Of a stretch of 64,000 bases of DNA, positions 1-11,538 are shown one piece after another; the stretch's first letter is position 1, and each line of letters opens with the position of its first letter. The DNA comes from Pterobdella sp. o SKG-2022 (Eukaryota > Annelida > Clitellata > Hirudinida > Piscicolidae): positions 2,884,772 through 2,948,771 of the forward strand of contig OZ038325.1 in NCBI GenBank assembly GCA_964035795.1, in the 5' to 3' direction. The notes beneath the pieces were generated by a model. It was not told the DNA's origin. It saw nothing but the letters and a program-made list of their open reading frames with translations, and made no database searches. The position numbers and the translations under genes were made by a program.

Positions 1-612
1 CATGCGATCCATCTCAGCCATCATCAAGGGCTGCACAGCAAAACGAGCATCATCCATCTCTATCCTTTCTTGTCTGTTTGTTAGTGGTAGCTGAATTATG
101 ATTGAAATTTATATTATTTAATGCATAAGCATTATAAATCTAATTATTGTGTTGTCTTATATTTGTTAAAAATTTATTGTAAATTAGAAAAATGGACACC
201 TTTTTTTTCTGAGTTCGAAAGCATAACATGTCCACCCAAAGGCTGTCACTCCCAGATATGCAGCCATCATTTGTGCACCTTTGTATTATATTTTTTAATA
301 TTATTTGGATGAAGTTTATACAGATTGATAGCAATACTTCATTGATGATAAAATTAAACTTATTAAAAATTTAATGTTTCAATTTATCTCAAATGAGAAT
401 ATTTAAAAAATCCCTTATGAATGAATTTAGATTTCATCGTTTTCAAAAAAATAACTATGTTCGATGCCTTCAAAAAGTTACATTGTGACCTTGATTCAAA
501 TCACAACTTGATACTTACCGCTGAATTTGCTTTTTGGAACTTTTCTCATCCAATCTACAGCCTGGTAACCTCCTTTTGGAGGCATATCTTGCCGATATGC
601 ACTCGAAGACAT
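1..612 (-). CDS. NDUFA13: NDUFA13 (GRIM-19), respiratory complex I subunit, 5' part
   Basis: Accessory subunit of mitochondrial complex I in the inner membrane. Three exons read on the minus strand: 612-519, 278-200 and 64-1, where the gene leaves the window. The first exon starts MSSSAYRQDMPPKGGYQAVD, matching the family's KQDMPPxGGY start, and ends at a GTAAGT donor. The second holds the single membrane helix (MMAAYLGVTAFGWTCYAF) followed by a basic ELRKK. The third reads EMDDARFAVQPLMMAEMDR, equivalent to the family's [20 protein letters not shown]. Intron phases 1 and 2 join without breaking the frame. The third-exon acceptor (GAAAG) has a weak pyrimidine tract; it was chosen because it alone keeps the frame. 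The remaining C-terminal half lies left of the window. Identification comes from recalled family sequence and is strong. Confidence 0.9.
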
Positions 613-3158
613 TTTTTTTCACGACTTTTTCATAAAACCAATTAACGGCTAAAAGTTAATTCTGTGTTAGTGTCAAAAATTTTGATTCAAATGTTTTTGT
701 TACATATTTTAAAAATTAATGATACAATACAAATTTATTTTGAAGTAGTTAAAAAAATATTTTTGAGATTTTACAATTACTATAGTATTGCGTTTTTCTT
801 TCCTGCTCGATCGAGAATAATCAGATTATTTAATTATTTAGACAAAAAATGTAACCAAAATAAAAATTCAACTTAAATAATTTTATTTGGATTTATAACT
901 AGAGTTTTTCAAAACGATTAATCAGCATATATAATTAGTTCAAATCTTTGAAGTTTAAAATCTTATTTAATATTTATGGAATTTTAAAAATAGATTTCAT
1001 CAAAAAAATATAAATAGAAAACTTCAAAATAAAACTAGTATTTATCTCTTTCAACTTTATAAAACTTTATCAATTAATCAACATTGTCATGAACACTCCT
1101 AAATATAGTTTCTAGCAAGCGCTTTATCTCTCTAAAAAGCGTTATATGAAAACTATTTTATAATTTTACCATCACCAGCGGGGTCACTGATTGAGCTGTG
1201 ACTGGTTGTTGAAAGTAGAATGATTTTTTAACTCATTACACATGTGGTCCATATATAATTACTTTTTACAGTTTCCAAAAACAATTCACTTTAATGCCGA
1301 AAATAAACTTTACTTTATTAATAATAAAAATAATTTAAAATATTAAAGCTTTTTTAATTTATTAAAACTGTTAAAATTTGAGTTTATCATTATGATGGCA
1401 AATTTTATAAAATAAGTATAAGATAATATATAAAAACACTAAGTTCATCATAGCGATGTTTGTTCAATGAATTTTATTTCTGAATAATTTTTTTAAAGTT
1501 ATAGATTCATTAAAAAAGCAAAATTAATTCTGAGGGGGTATCTATGTGAAAAAGATATTTAAAAAAAACTATAAGTAATTAGAATGACTTGTAACAGCTT
1601 TTGGTTGTGTAATATACAAAACTGGTAATTCCTAAGTGTATGACTAGGGAAATAAGTCTACCCTTGATCGCGCAATTGATACGCTTTGGTGCGCTACTCT
1701 ATGCGGAATATGAAAAATATAATGTTTTTATATAAAAAAACAAACACAAAGTGTTTATTAAACAGAATCCATGAAACTTTTTCTGAGGAAATCTCACATC
1801 CTTAAGTGATAATTTTGCCATTTGATTACTTCTTTGGACTCATAGTCTGATTAAGGCTGGCTTATCGCAGCAAGTAACAAGCCCTATAAAACTATCAAAT
1901 GTAGTGTTTGTAAAGCCTGTAAGAGCCGTCAAAAAACACAGTCTTATCTGGTAGCGAGCAATTAGAATGCGTTAAAAACTATTTTGGAAAGTCCATTTCA
2001 CGGCAATATATCAAACTATAGCCATTCGTTGTAGCACTTGTTATCGTATGGTTTAACTTTTGTTTTAGCCCTTGATATTGTACGTCCAGCTCAAAAAAGC
2101 TTTGTTGTTAATTGAAACTTAGTATTTGTTTTTTGTATATTGAAGTTCATATAACTTCTTCAAAATATGAGGAATTTAAGAAAACATATTCAAGAAATTA
2201 GCTAGGTTTTTGAAAAAATTTATCAAATCTTAAAGAAATTATAGGAAATTCAGTTTGTTGAAAAATCTTAAGTAGTTTCTGAAAGCTATCTGGCACATTA
2301 TTATTTTTTAATTTAAACTTTTTTAATAAAAGTTGATCAAAAGAATAATGTTTTCAAATAAGTCGTTTAATGAAACTCCTGAGTAATTAATCTTCTGCTT
2401 CTTAATCCTACCTGAGGTCGGCACTTTGCTGTACTGCATTAATTAATTAATTAATTAATCAAATAATTAAATAAAATAAAAATAATTAAAAACTTGATGA
2501 TAACCAATCGAAGCTGACCTATATTTCCCCTACCAACCACTTGCAAACTAGACTACGTGTATTTTTAAATAGGCTTTCACAAAACAAGATCAAGATGCCA
2601 ACGTACCGGGATTTTTAATGGTTATGTAACAATAATTGTCATCAGTGAAACCGTTACAGAACCATGAAAGAGCCAAAGCAAAAATCATAAAGAAAACAAA
2701 TACCTTTGAAGAATGCATCTGGATAAAATATTTACGAAAACATTGTTTTACTTCAAAAAGCTATAAATATAATTTTAAAAATATTAAAAATTGACCGGTG
2801 TCATTAAACAAAACCCCACATTGGTGCAAACCAATATTCGTGCATTTGTTGATGAAGCTCTCAATGTTTAATTTAAAAATAATTATTTTTCACTGGCCAC
2901 AATAAAATTCGTGTATTCAAGGAGACAAAAATAATATTGAAACAAAAAGCTTTTTCTTAACAAAGTAAAATTTGCAAGTAATATATGAATGTCACTTTGC
3001 ATTCTCCTATATTATTTGTTCCATCAACAAATCCAAGCATATTCATCAGTTCAAAATTTTTTAAATAAGACTTGTTTAATTTTTATGCTGTTATTTTATG
3101 TTTAATATTTTAAAAAAACATTTAAAAGTAGATAATGATTTGCAGAAAATTCAACTAC
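613..3158. other. AT-rich intergenic stretch, no gene recognised
   Basis: About 2.5 kb upstream of NDUFA13. It is very AT-rich with stops in every frame. A somewhat less AT-rich block at about 1640-2110 looks like decayed repeat DNA but I could not assign it to a family. A short (TTAA)n run sits near 2440-2458. Two short stretches on the minus strand, about 2700-2716 and 2412-2435, look like possible microexons following the candidate start exon at 3159-3204; this is weak. Confidence 0.5.
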
Positions 3159-3204
3159 CTTTTTCCTCTTCTTCTTCATCACCCAGTACCCAAAATCGTA
3201 CCAT
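3159..3204 (-). CDS. Candidate first coding exon of an unidentified gene
   Basis: On the minus strand an ATG at 3204 opens a 46-nt segment reading MVRFWVLGDEEEEEK and ending at an AAAG/GTAGTT donor in phase 1. A possible continuation is a 15-nt segment at about 2716-2702 (acceptor TATCCAG, reading DAFFK) and a 22-nt segment near 2434-2413 (acceptor ATGCAG, reading QQSADL), both flanked by GT and AG and in compatible phase. No family was recognised. The acidic run comes from a TTC/TCT-rich tract, so chance cannot be excluded. Confidence 0.25.
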
Positions 3205-3354
3205 CTGGAGAAGAAAAAGAATTTAAATCGTAGGCGTGTGCTATTTATAGCTCTGCTTCTCTAAAAATAATCTCAGCATTCTAAGCAAACACTCGACCAT
3301 ACACAACACATACGTCATGTGGAGCCTGTGACATCATTATCAGCATTTTTCCAA

Positions 3355-3496
<142 letters not shown>

Positions 3497-4059
3497 GTTT
3501 ATTAACTAATTAATTTATTTATTTATATTTATTTATATATATATATATTTATTTTTATTTATTCATATATATATGTATATATTTATTTATTTATTTTTAT
3601 ATATATCCGCATATGTATTAGTATGGAAGAAGCGAATGGAAGCGTACACAGCAGCGGATGAAGTTAAATGTGGCAGGCACACAAGGAAAACAACAAAACT
3701 CGCCACGTTAAACACATTTGCATTTTGAATGCAAGGTGACACAGTTGTGAGTTGAGTGGTATGTCGGGTGATTTTGTTCTGAGTTTTTAAATTTGTTTTT
3801 TCTTATGCGTCACAGGAAATAGATCGAAGAAAATAAATTGAAAAACGTGATTTATAATCTGTTGGAGAAAGTTTTATTTTATAAAAAATATTATATAATA
3901 GTGATGTGACACCAGAAAATACAATAAAAATGAAATACTTAACTTACTTATAATACCCAGCACGACAATAAAATACAAGACACAAATACAAAGTAAAAGC
4001 ATACATAAACGCATATAAAAAGTATAAGAATACACAAAAACAAAAAATATCTGGTAATT

Positions 4060-6915
4060 ATGGCTGTTAAGAAATCCTTGCTTGGCAGGCCTATGACCAG
4101 AGGTAGGAATTATTATTTTTATATTTAAATTATTATTATTATTTTTTTTATTGTTTTCATTATTGTTCCATTATGTTCTTTCAATTTAAATCAAGGGTCA
4201 TTCATTTAGAAAGTTCTATTAAGTTATCAACCATCTTCACTATAATTAGCAGCCAACTCATTAATATTCATAAATAAATCATTAATTACCACATTCCTTA
4301 TATTTATAAATATATTATTAATATTCACAAAAAATCATTCATGCTTTTGAGTACATCTTCAATATTCAGAACTGATTCATAATTATTCACATATGTTTTA
4401 TACCCTTTTATAACCACTTCACCAGGGGAATGGTACACATTAAGCCTGGCTGTGGTTGGTGGGCTGATGTTGTTGGGAGCGGTGCTGATGTTCCTGGTGA
4501 AAACTATAAAAAGGAGATTTTCTCAGAGATGTGACGCTCAAGTGAGGTTGTCTCAGGCCTACAGGGAGGGTTTCATGAGGGAAGAAGGCAGGTTTGAATC
4601 CCAACCCTGGTCTCAAAAAGGGCTAGATGGTGTTAATGGATATAATTGGAACGATGAAAAAAGGCATAACGGAAGTAGTGATAGGAGGTATAACGGAAGT
4701 AGTGGATATTATAATGGTGCTAATGGTGGAAATAATATAAGTAATATTCGAGGTCAATCTAACCATCCCAACCAACGACTCATGAAGCCTGACCAAAAGA
4801 AATATGGTGGCGTTGTGGACCAGTTTGTCACAAACCGGATGCAGTTCGATACAACCAAAGATCATAAATATTTTCAAACTAAAATTCAAGTTGTTAACCA
4901 GAGTGAAGGTTATTATTATGAAGAAGAACCGAAAGCAACTCCGAAAGCTCCCCAAAGGGACGAAGGAAACAAACCAATTAGAGCGCATCTCAGCATATGG
5001 TACAAGGAAAATGTTCTCAGCATCACTATTCACAGTCTTTGGGGACTTCCACGCATGCGCAGAAATCTGTCATGTGACCCGTATGTCAAACTCACTCTCC
5101 TCCCAGACTCTTCCCTCGTGGTTATTTTTAGTTAAATTTTGATTTTCGTTTTTGTTGACTTTTTAGTATATATAAAAATGATACTAATTAAAACGTCAAC
5201 CTGACATCTCTAACCAATGACCTTACCACAGCAACCCGCCATTTCACTTCATCCCACTAGACCCCATTGCATCACATCAGACTCTACCATACAATATCAC
5301 ACTTCTCTACGCTTCACACCAAACTTCACAACCTTTTCTCACACCGCACACCACTACCCTACACCACCACCTCACACCACATTCCACCCCTATTTTCACT
5401 ACAACCCCCACACACCACACCCCACCACACACACAGGCAAAGACAAGAATAATGAGAAGAACACAGAACCCAGTGTTTGAAGAACAATTCGATTTTTATG
5501 ACGTCACAAAAGTTGATGACGTCACTGTCCAACTGAGTGTCTTCACGTTTGATCAGTACTCCAAAGACTGTAAAATTGGGGAAATATTGTTTCCGGTAGT
5601 GGAAGTGGTAGAGGATGGATGGGTGGAAGAGAAAGATTGTGATTTGGATGAAAAAAACGTGAGTGATGAAGGAAATAACGAAGAGAAAGTAATGGCGAAT
5701 GAATGGACGAAGGAAGATGAAATAAAAAATGAGATAGATGGAGAAAAAAGGAAGAAAGGCTTAGATGAATTTTGTAACAAGAAAGAAAACCTGAATACAC
5801 TGGATTGTGACAAGATAATCGGAGATAATAATAACACCAAAGACTTCAAAAAAAACTATAAAAACAATAATAATAAGGAAAACAATGAAATAATGGAAGA
5901 AAAAGAAGAAAAACAAAGGAAGGATGTAGCGGAGAAAGAGGAGAGAGACTCTTTCTTCAAAGACCTGTGTGTTGACGTGCCCACCTTCTACAAGGTTTAT
6001 TTTTTTTATTCTATTATTATTTTTATTATTTTTTAGTGTTGATAATATTTTTATTGATTTTGTTATTCTTAGTTTTATTGTTTTATTTTTTTTTATTTTT
6101 GACGTAATCATTATTTTTATTTTTTGTTTCCACGTTATCTTAATTATTAAACGAAAATATTTTATTAAATTAATTAAAAAACAAAACATGGATAAATTAT
6201 TTGAAATAACTGACCTTGAGTAGAAAGTTAAAATGACTTAACAACCAGCTTTAAAAAAATTAATCGTAAAAGCTTCCATAAAACAAATTTCAATTTAAAA
6301 TATCAATAAATACATTTCCTAATTAATTTTGAATTAACCGATTAAGCCCCAATCTACTAATTATGCATGCTATGCTCAATGTCTGTAATTTACATTGACA
6401 GGCGTCCATTTAGGTTCATTTGGAATAATGTTTTATAAATGAAATATAAGTTTTGATTATTATTTTTTTATGTTTTATTAATAGAAATGTTCTGCAAATA
6501 TTTGTTGCAGATAATGTTTTCTTGATGAAAAAATAACTCATTTTGTATATTTGTGTAGATAGAGAAAGTTCTGGCGATTATATCTTCTCTTAATGATAAA
6601 TATTCTGTTATATATAAATGATTGTTACTTTATATTAAAAAACAAAAAAATTTTCTACAATATCTTATTTAAGTAGTTGAAGTTTTATTCAAAACAGTAA
6701 TAGTCATTAGTTTTTAAAATGATAACTTTGGAGAGACGAATCAAATATATAAATTCCTTTGAATTGAGATATTTTTACATCGTTTGTCTATTTATATCAC
6801 TAGTGATCACTATACCTAATTAATATTCATAAACCAACCAATCACAATCAACCAGGTCAAGCCGAAAAGTCAGCGAGACAATCTTCTACGATCATTTGGC
6901 TTCTATTACGACTAA
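4060..6915 (+). CDS. Synaptotagmin-like membrane protein with one C2 domain
   Basis: Exons 4060-4102, 4426-5117, 5437-5994 and, less surely, 6856-6915 join in phases 1, 0 and 0 to about 450 residues. A short N-terminus (MAVKKSLLGRPMTRGEWY) leads to one membrane helix (LSLAVVGGLMLLGAVLMFLV) and a basic KTIKRR stop, so the rest should be cytosolic. A Gly/Asn/Tyr-rich linker follows, then a C2A-type domain: HLSIWYKENVLSITIHSLWG, DPYVKLTLLPDS, then RTQNPVFEEQFDF across the next splice, then FTFDQYSKDCKIGEILFPV. About 95 very charged residues interrupt the end of the domain before FFKDL. No second C2 domain is visible; the proposed last exon gives only 19 residues, followed by AATAAA near 7000. 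The donor at 5118 (CTC/GTGGTT) is unusual. It could instead be a longer gene whose C2B exons I missed. Confidence 0.7.
5118..5436 (+). other. CA-rich intron of the C2-domain gene
   Basis: Intron 2, phase 0. It becomes progressively rich in CAC, CCAC and ACACC motifs toward the acceptor ACACACAG. It breaks the C2 domain between the LLPDS strand and the RTQNPVF strand. Open frames inside it are composition artefacts. Confidence 0.7.
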
Positions 6916-8070
6916 TAACAATGATAACAATCCTAAACAATTTTTTTGTTGTTCTTATTAATATAACAATGAAAATAATAAGCATAATAATAAAAATCAA
7001 AAATAAACTTATTATTTTTATTATTGTTATTACACCAATATAAACACCAGATACAATGGTAAATATTTTAAGAAATTCTTCATTGGATGACATCGACAGC
7101 CTCGTATTATATTCCTTTTATTCCACTCCACAGCTTTTTATCATTTCTCTATTGATGTTCTATCATCCCCATCATCATCATCATCACCATAATCATCATT
7201 ATGATCACCATCATCCCTATCATCATAACCATCTTCATCATCATCATCATCATTAAACTTAATAGTGGTCAAACACAAACTAGACGTATGTATGTTGTGA
7301 TGAATACAATGTATTAGAATAAAAATACAAGAATGGGTATTATGAAAACAATTATTTTTACTATTATTCGTTTTTATTTTTTTAAAACCGTTTTTCTCAT
7401 TGAAATTACTTTTTATATACATGTTTAGTTATTATCTATGTTATACCTGAATTCAATAACTTATAAAAATTAGTATAATTTTTTGAAAATATCTAGTATA
7501 CGTGCATTCAAAGGTTTAAAATTATTGCTTTTTATAGATATATTCCTTGTATTAATTAAGCAAACTGATACCAAATACCGCTTTTATTAAACATTTACAC
7601 TCGGTATTTGAAAATATGTATTCGGGTATTATATAGTACAATCAACTGTCGTTCAAATATTGTTTAAAAGACGACTAGACTTGTTTATTACCATAAAACC
7701 TTCACGATCCAGTGTTAGCCTACGATCCAAGTAGTATAACACACCTCACGATCAACAGTCGTATGGGTATTTAAAATATAATGTATACTGTGTAATTGTC
7801 AAATACAAAATACAAACTAATTAAATGAGGAATCTCAGATACATCTAATATTCAAACAAAACTAAGCATTCCGATAAGTTCTACCGTTATTCATTAGACT
7901 TATGAATTATGATGAGGCTGAGCTCACGGGGAATTTTAGTTTTGTTTGAACAATAAATGTATTTTGAATTTCAAAATTTTATTAAAACCAAAAAAATTTG
8001 GATAAATAGATACATGAGGTGTCTCTAAAAACTAAATCAGCTTGATGCTTCTTTATCTCAATCATTAAAT
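6916..8070. other. AT-rich intergenic DNA with CAT-type microsatellite
   Basis: Follows the C2-domain gene. It contains AATAAA near 7000, a likely polyadenylation signal. An imperfect CAT/ATC trinucleotide tract at about 7168-7254 produces spurious His-rich or Asp-rich frames. Otherwise nothing recognisable. Confidence 0.5.
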
Positions 8071-8078
8071 GAAGATTG

Positions 8079-8154
8079 TCGGCCTGTATAGCTCAGTGGT
8101 AGAACATTATACTAATTATGTAAAACTACCGGGTTAGATCCCGCGTGGGCTGAC
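8079..8154 (+). mobile_element. tRNA-like SINE head or tRNA pseudogene
   Basis: The sequence has a tRNA A box (TATAGCTCAGTGGTAGAAC) and a B box-like GGGTTAGATCC about 30 bases later, with 5' GCCTGT able to pair with GTGGGC at the end through several wobble pairs. The D-stem and anticodon stem are imperfect (GAAC replaces GAGC; a mismatch in CATTA/TATG), so it is unlikely to be a working tRNA. It is most likely a tRNA-derived SINE or a decayed tRNA copy. Confidence 0.6.
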
Positions 8155-9109
8155 ATTAAGTACGCAAGGAGTAGCGCCATAAGAAACATCTGTTGAGCTA
8201 TAGAAACCCCAATATAGGAAGACTAGTGATCAATCTGAAAGAAAAAAGAATGGAGATATTCAAGACTGTTTTAAACTTATAAAAATACCACCAAGCTGAC
8301 ATTTTGACCAACTTTCAAATAACTTCTGATGTACATCAGTTATAATAACTTCAAATGAATGAAGACACTCATAAATTGCAGAGCAAATAAAGATGCTACT
8401 GATCATGTTGTCTTGCAGTTGGACTGCATCAGCAGGTTGGTTTATAATATGGCATGCGAAACATTAAAAAAGCCCTTTCATGTTAAATTTGAAGTTAAGC
8501 TCTACAAAACTCAGCTACCAATCCTTGAAAGTTATCATAATTTTGTCCATAAATGAGAGTATTCAGTTGTCGTTGTTTGGCTTTATTCAAACGATTGCAA
8601 CTTCATTTTTTTTGCATTGATTAGTTTCTAACTCAGTGCATGACTAGCAAAGATATTTATTAAAATGGTTTGATGAAGCTCTTGGTATATTTAACTTATG
8701 AAACATCAATTACTGACCCTTGCAAGAAGCTTCAAACAATTTGCATTGTTAATTCAAACTTGATAGGATGCCCAGAATTGCTTAAAACCATTGAAAAAAT
8801 AATTTGACTTATTTTCAAAACTAATGATTTTTTTCCTCAATATGTCCAATAATAAAAAAGTCTGTAAAATACCTCTACAGTTTAACAGCACTAAACCACA
8901 ACCCCATAAAAGCAACATCCCGTTTTCAAGGGTTCCCTTCATGCAGTGTCAGACTTCACAAAAAACCTCTCAACAACAACAGCTTCAAACAACAATTCTC
9001 CGTTAAGCTACAACACTTGAACTAGCTTTTATTTAAAGGTAACTGTACTCTTAAGTATTTTATTAACTTTTTTGTTTTCCTTATTATTGATGATGTATCA
9101 AGTTCATTC
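8155..9109. other. Decayed repeat-like DNA between SINE and LINE remnants
   Basis: No gene is recognised. An open stretch at 8359-8556 (MKTLINCRANKDATDHVVLQ...) and another at 8824-9006 look like fragments of a retroelement ORF upstream of the reverse transcriptase remnant, but I cannot match them to a named domain. Frequent stops surround both. Confidence 0.35.
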
Positions 9110-9960
9110 AGAATCTCAAAGTGGGTTTCGTGCATAAAGATCTACAACAGATTTAATTTTCGCTACCCGCCAACTACAAAAAAAACCATGTGAGCAGAGT
9201 ACACTTATATGTAGTGTTTGTAGATCTCATCAAGGCATTTGACCTGGTAGATCAAGAATCTCTATATATCGTTCTTTCAAATCTGGTTGTCCTTCATTCT
9301 TTCTTGCACTGATACATTCATTTCACGATGGCATGCAAGCCACAGTGCAGTTTGATGGACAGATATTTAAGCCTTTTTGTATTAAAAAAGTCTTTGAAAC
9401 AGTTGCCTATTTAGACAAAAACATTGGTGTATTCTTTCTTACACGAGATGATGGTAAATTTTTCAAGCCTCACTCTTGGTCTGAATCAAAAACAAAAATG
9501 GCTATCGTTCGTGAATTGCTTTATAACGGTGATGCTGCTCAATGTGCATCTTTTCCCAACCATTCACAAGATCTTAACTGCTTCAGTAGTGCGTGCAAAC
9601 ATTTTTTCTACTATAAGCCTAAAAAAACAGTAACCGTGTTTTTAGGCTTCAAAGAACTCAATTCTATGTGAACGAATCCTCGCTAAAAGAAGTTAATATC
9701 CTATCCTTTCTCGGTTTCTTGCTATTTGAATGCACGAGTGTGGGTCATAAAATCATTTTGAGAACATGCAAAGCTTATAAAGCCTCTGATCGACTAACTA
9801 AGGGTGTCTGAAAAAAACAGCATCTCACCATTTGCACTAAGGTCAGAGTTTATGAAGTGTTCTTAGCATTATTCTTTATGCCGCATTAACATGGGTAACA
9901 CATCGACAACGGAAATCAAGACAGTTCTTAGCATCCATGTACATATATGAAACTCCCGAG
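9110..9960 (+). mobile_element. LINE (non-LTR retrotransposon) reverse-transcriptase remnant
   Basis: Several frames together give reverse transcriptase motifs: SGFRA..RSTTDLIFATRQLQ near 9118-9180, VFVDLIKAFDLVDQES near 9219-9265 (the FVDLxKAFD block of catalytic motif A), and IHSFHDGMQA near 9311-9340. Near 9831-9880 comes LTICTKVRVYEVFL, the usual start of the region after the thumb. Stops and frame changes show it is dead. It lies just upstream of the unidentified ORF and the 3' end of ZNRD2. Confidence 0.8.
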
Positions 9961-10338
9961 ATCTGTTAACTCGGTGATGGTCCTTGATGCTGCACTGGGA
10001 GACCTCCAAATAAACGCGGCAGCGTTGGCGTATGCACTTAGAAAAAGCACATCAATGTTCAGACAATATGGATTGAGTAAGGAATGGATAAACTCCAAGA
10101 TAGGCCTACCTACTTTAACGGCCCAAATGACACAAAAGATCTTCAAAAGGATGAATCAGTGAATCCATACCCTAGAACCATGAATGGAGGTCTATGGTGG
10201 TTTTGGTTTGCTGGAGAAAGATTGCATTTGAATCAACAAATCATAGATCATTGCAATAAAATTGGTAAAGGTCTGGAAGGCAGAGAAGAGTGTAGCCCAG
10301 TGAATCCACCAAAACCCTTTATTGTTTATGGAAGATAA
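9947..10338 (+). pseudogene. Unidentified plus-strand ORF pair, possibly a gene end
   Basis: An open frame at about 9947-10160 (containing VLDAALGDLQINAAALAYAL and WINSKIGLPTLTAQ) is followed, overlapping but in another frame, by 10084-10338 ending WWFWFAGERLHLNQQIIDHC... FIVYGR and a stop. AATAAA follows at 10379. I recognise neither segment. They could be the last exon of a gene with a frameshift, a processed pseudogene, or the tail of a repeat. No GT-AG intron joins the two frames cleanly. ZNRD2 converges on it from the other strand. Confidence 0.3.
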
Positions 10339-10364
10339 AAACAAATAGTCTTTTTAAAATCGAT

Positions 10365-10384
10365 TTTATTATAAAAAAAATAAA
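10365..10384. terminator. Back-to-back polyadenylation signals
   Basis: TTTATT at 10365-10370 reads AATAAA on the minus strand, 47 bases past the ZNRD2 stop. AATAAA at 10379-10384 on the plus strand follows the unidentified ORF that ends at 10338. The two convergent units are therefore separated by only about 80 bases. Confidence 0.5.
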
Positions 10385-10416
10385 AACTCTCTTTAAAATC
10401 AGCTATAAACAATCAC

Positions 10417-11538
10417 TCATTGTTTGAGAATAGCGTCTAATGATTGGACGGTTTGTGTGAGTGTTTGGATGAGCTGGCAAATAGAAAGACAAGAATTTAT
10501 GTCAGCTGTGTCATGAAGCAGCTGAGAAGCTTTGAAAATCTTATCATTAATAAGTTCAAGAGATTTTTTGATTTTTGGGTTATTGTTGTTTTCATATGAT
10601 TTATCACTATCAAGCCCAAAATGACTTCCCTTAACACCAGTTTTATCACTTGAACTAATGTTAGACACCTGACCACTGTAACATTCTTGGACTGAAGAAT
10701 GTTGCTTAAGAAAGGGTTGGGTGTTACGTGGTAGGGTGGAGAGGGGAGCTTGAGCATTGCTGTGTGGGGAGTAGTCTGATGCTTTGTTGTTTTTCTCTAA
10801 CACCTGACTTCGGGCTGCCACAGGATCCAAAGCTAGAGATGGGTGGTTTATTAGTCTATTTTACAAATTTATACTTAATGCTTGTAATTAATCAATTTAC
10901 ATGTTTATTATTAGGAAAAAAGAACTAAAACTATGTTGAATTCATAGAAACCACTTGTCTTGAATAGATAACAGATCAAATTGATAATTTATATACAAAC
11001 TATCATTACAACCATTGCATAGTAATATGAGTTTGAAAAATTTTTTTAAATAAACCATATTGATATTCCCTGCAATCCTTTCTACCGGGATCATCCTTGG
11101 AAATATCAGTATCCATCTCATTGCATGCCACACAATAATCCTGGCCCACTGATCCAAGAATGCTTGTCTTTGTTCTCAAAAGTACAGTCTGTGAAATGAA
11201 TAAATCTTTATATAGTTATGACTTTTCAATTTTTTTAATGTTTGACATTTGCATAATGTTTAAAGTGATATGGTGTTGAAACTTGAGATTTTCCAATACC
11301 TAAAATACTAAATATGAAATATGGGGTTTCTAAAAATGATGATGATAAAAAGCTATATTGTGAAACTATAAGTAAACTCCACTTGGCATACAGGACACAC
11401 AGCATCAAGCATTTTGTATCCCTTAAGCAAATACTGTCCCATCAGTTTGCTGATCTGATCCTGTCTTTCTCTCCTCCTTTCCAAAATCTTTACCATTCCC
11501 TCAGACGGAGGTTCCCATTCATCGTCTGAATTTGGCAT
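10417..11538 (-). CDS. ZNRD2: ZNRD2 (SSSCA1/p27) zinc-ribbon protein
   Basis: Three exons, 11538-11383, 11188-11086 and 10832-10417, give 224 residues (human about 199). The N-terminus reads EWEPPSEGMVKILERRRERQ then DQISKLMGQYLLKGYKML, the family hallmark. The zinc ribbon is split by intron 1: CPVC on exon 1 and YCVACNEMDTD on exon 2. Exon 3 continues DPALDPVAARSQ and ends with a helical tail CLSICQLIQTLTQTVQSLDA. Phases 0 and 1 fit, with donor GGTAGA and acceptor CTAG. The start at 11538 is the first ATG and gives the family's short acidic leader. The human protein is a small autoantigen linked to tankyrase and mitosis; its molecular role is poorly known. Head-to-head with GOT1. Confidence 0.93.

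Noticed and set aside
1502..1528. Shared block TAGATTCATTAAAAAA with GCAAAATT near 22240
   Set aside because: Short, very AT-rich and with an indel; chance similarity is likely in DNA of this composition.
5217..5436. Separate His/Thr/Pro-rich exon between the two C2 exons
   Set aside because: Composition-driven CAC-rich intron; including it breaks the C2 fold, while excluding it joins LLPDS to RTQNPVF in phase.
8079..8154. Functional tRNA gene
   Set aside because: D and anticodon stems are imperfect and the acceptor stem relies on wobble pairs, so a SINE head or pseudogene is more likely.
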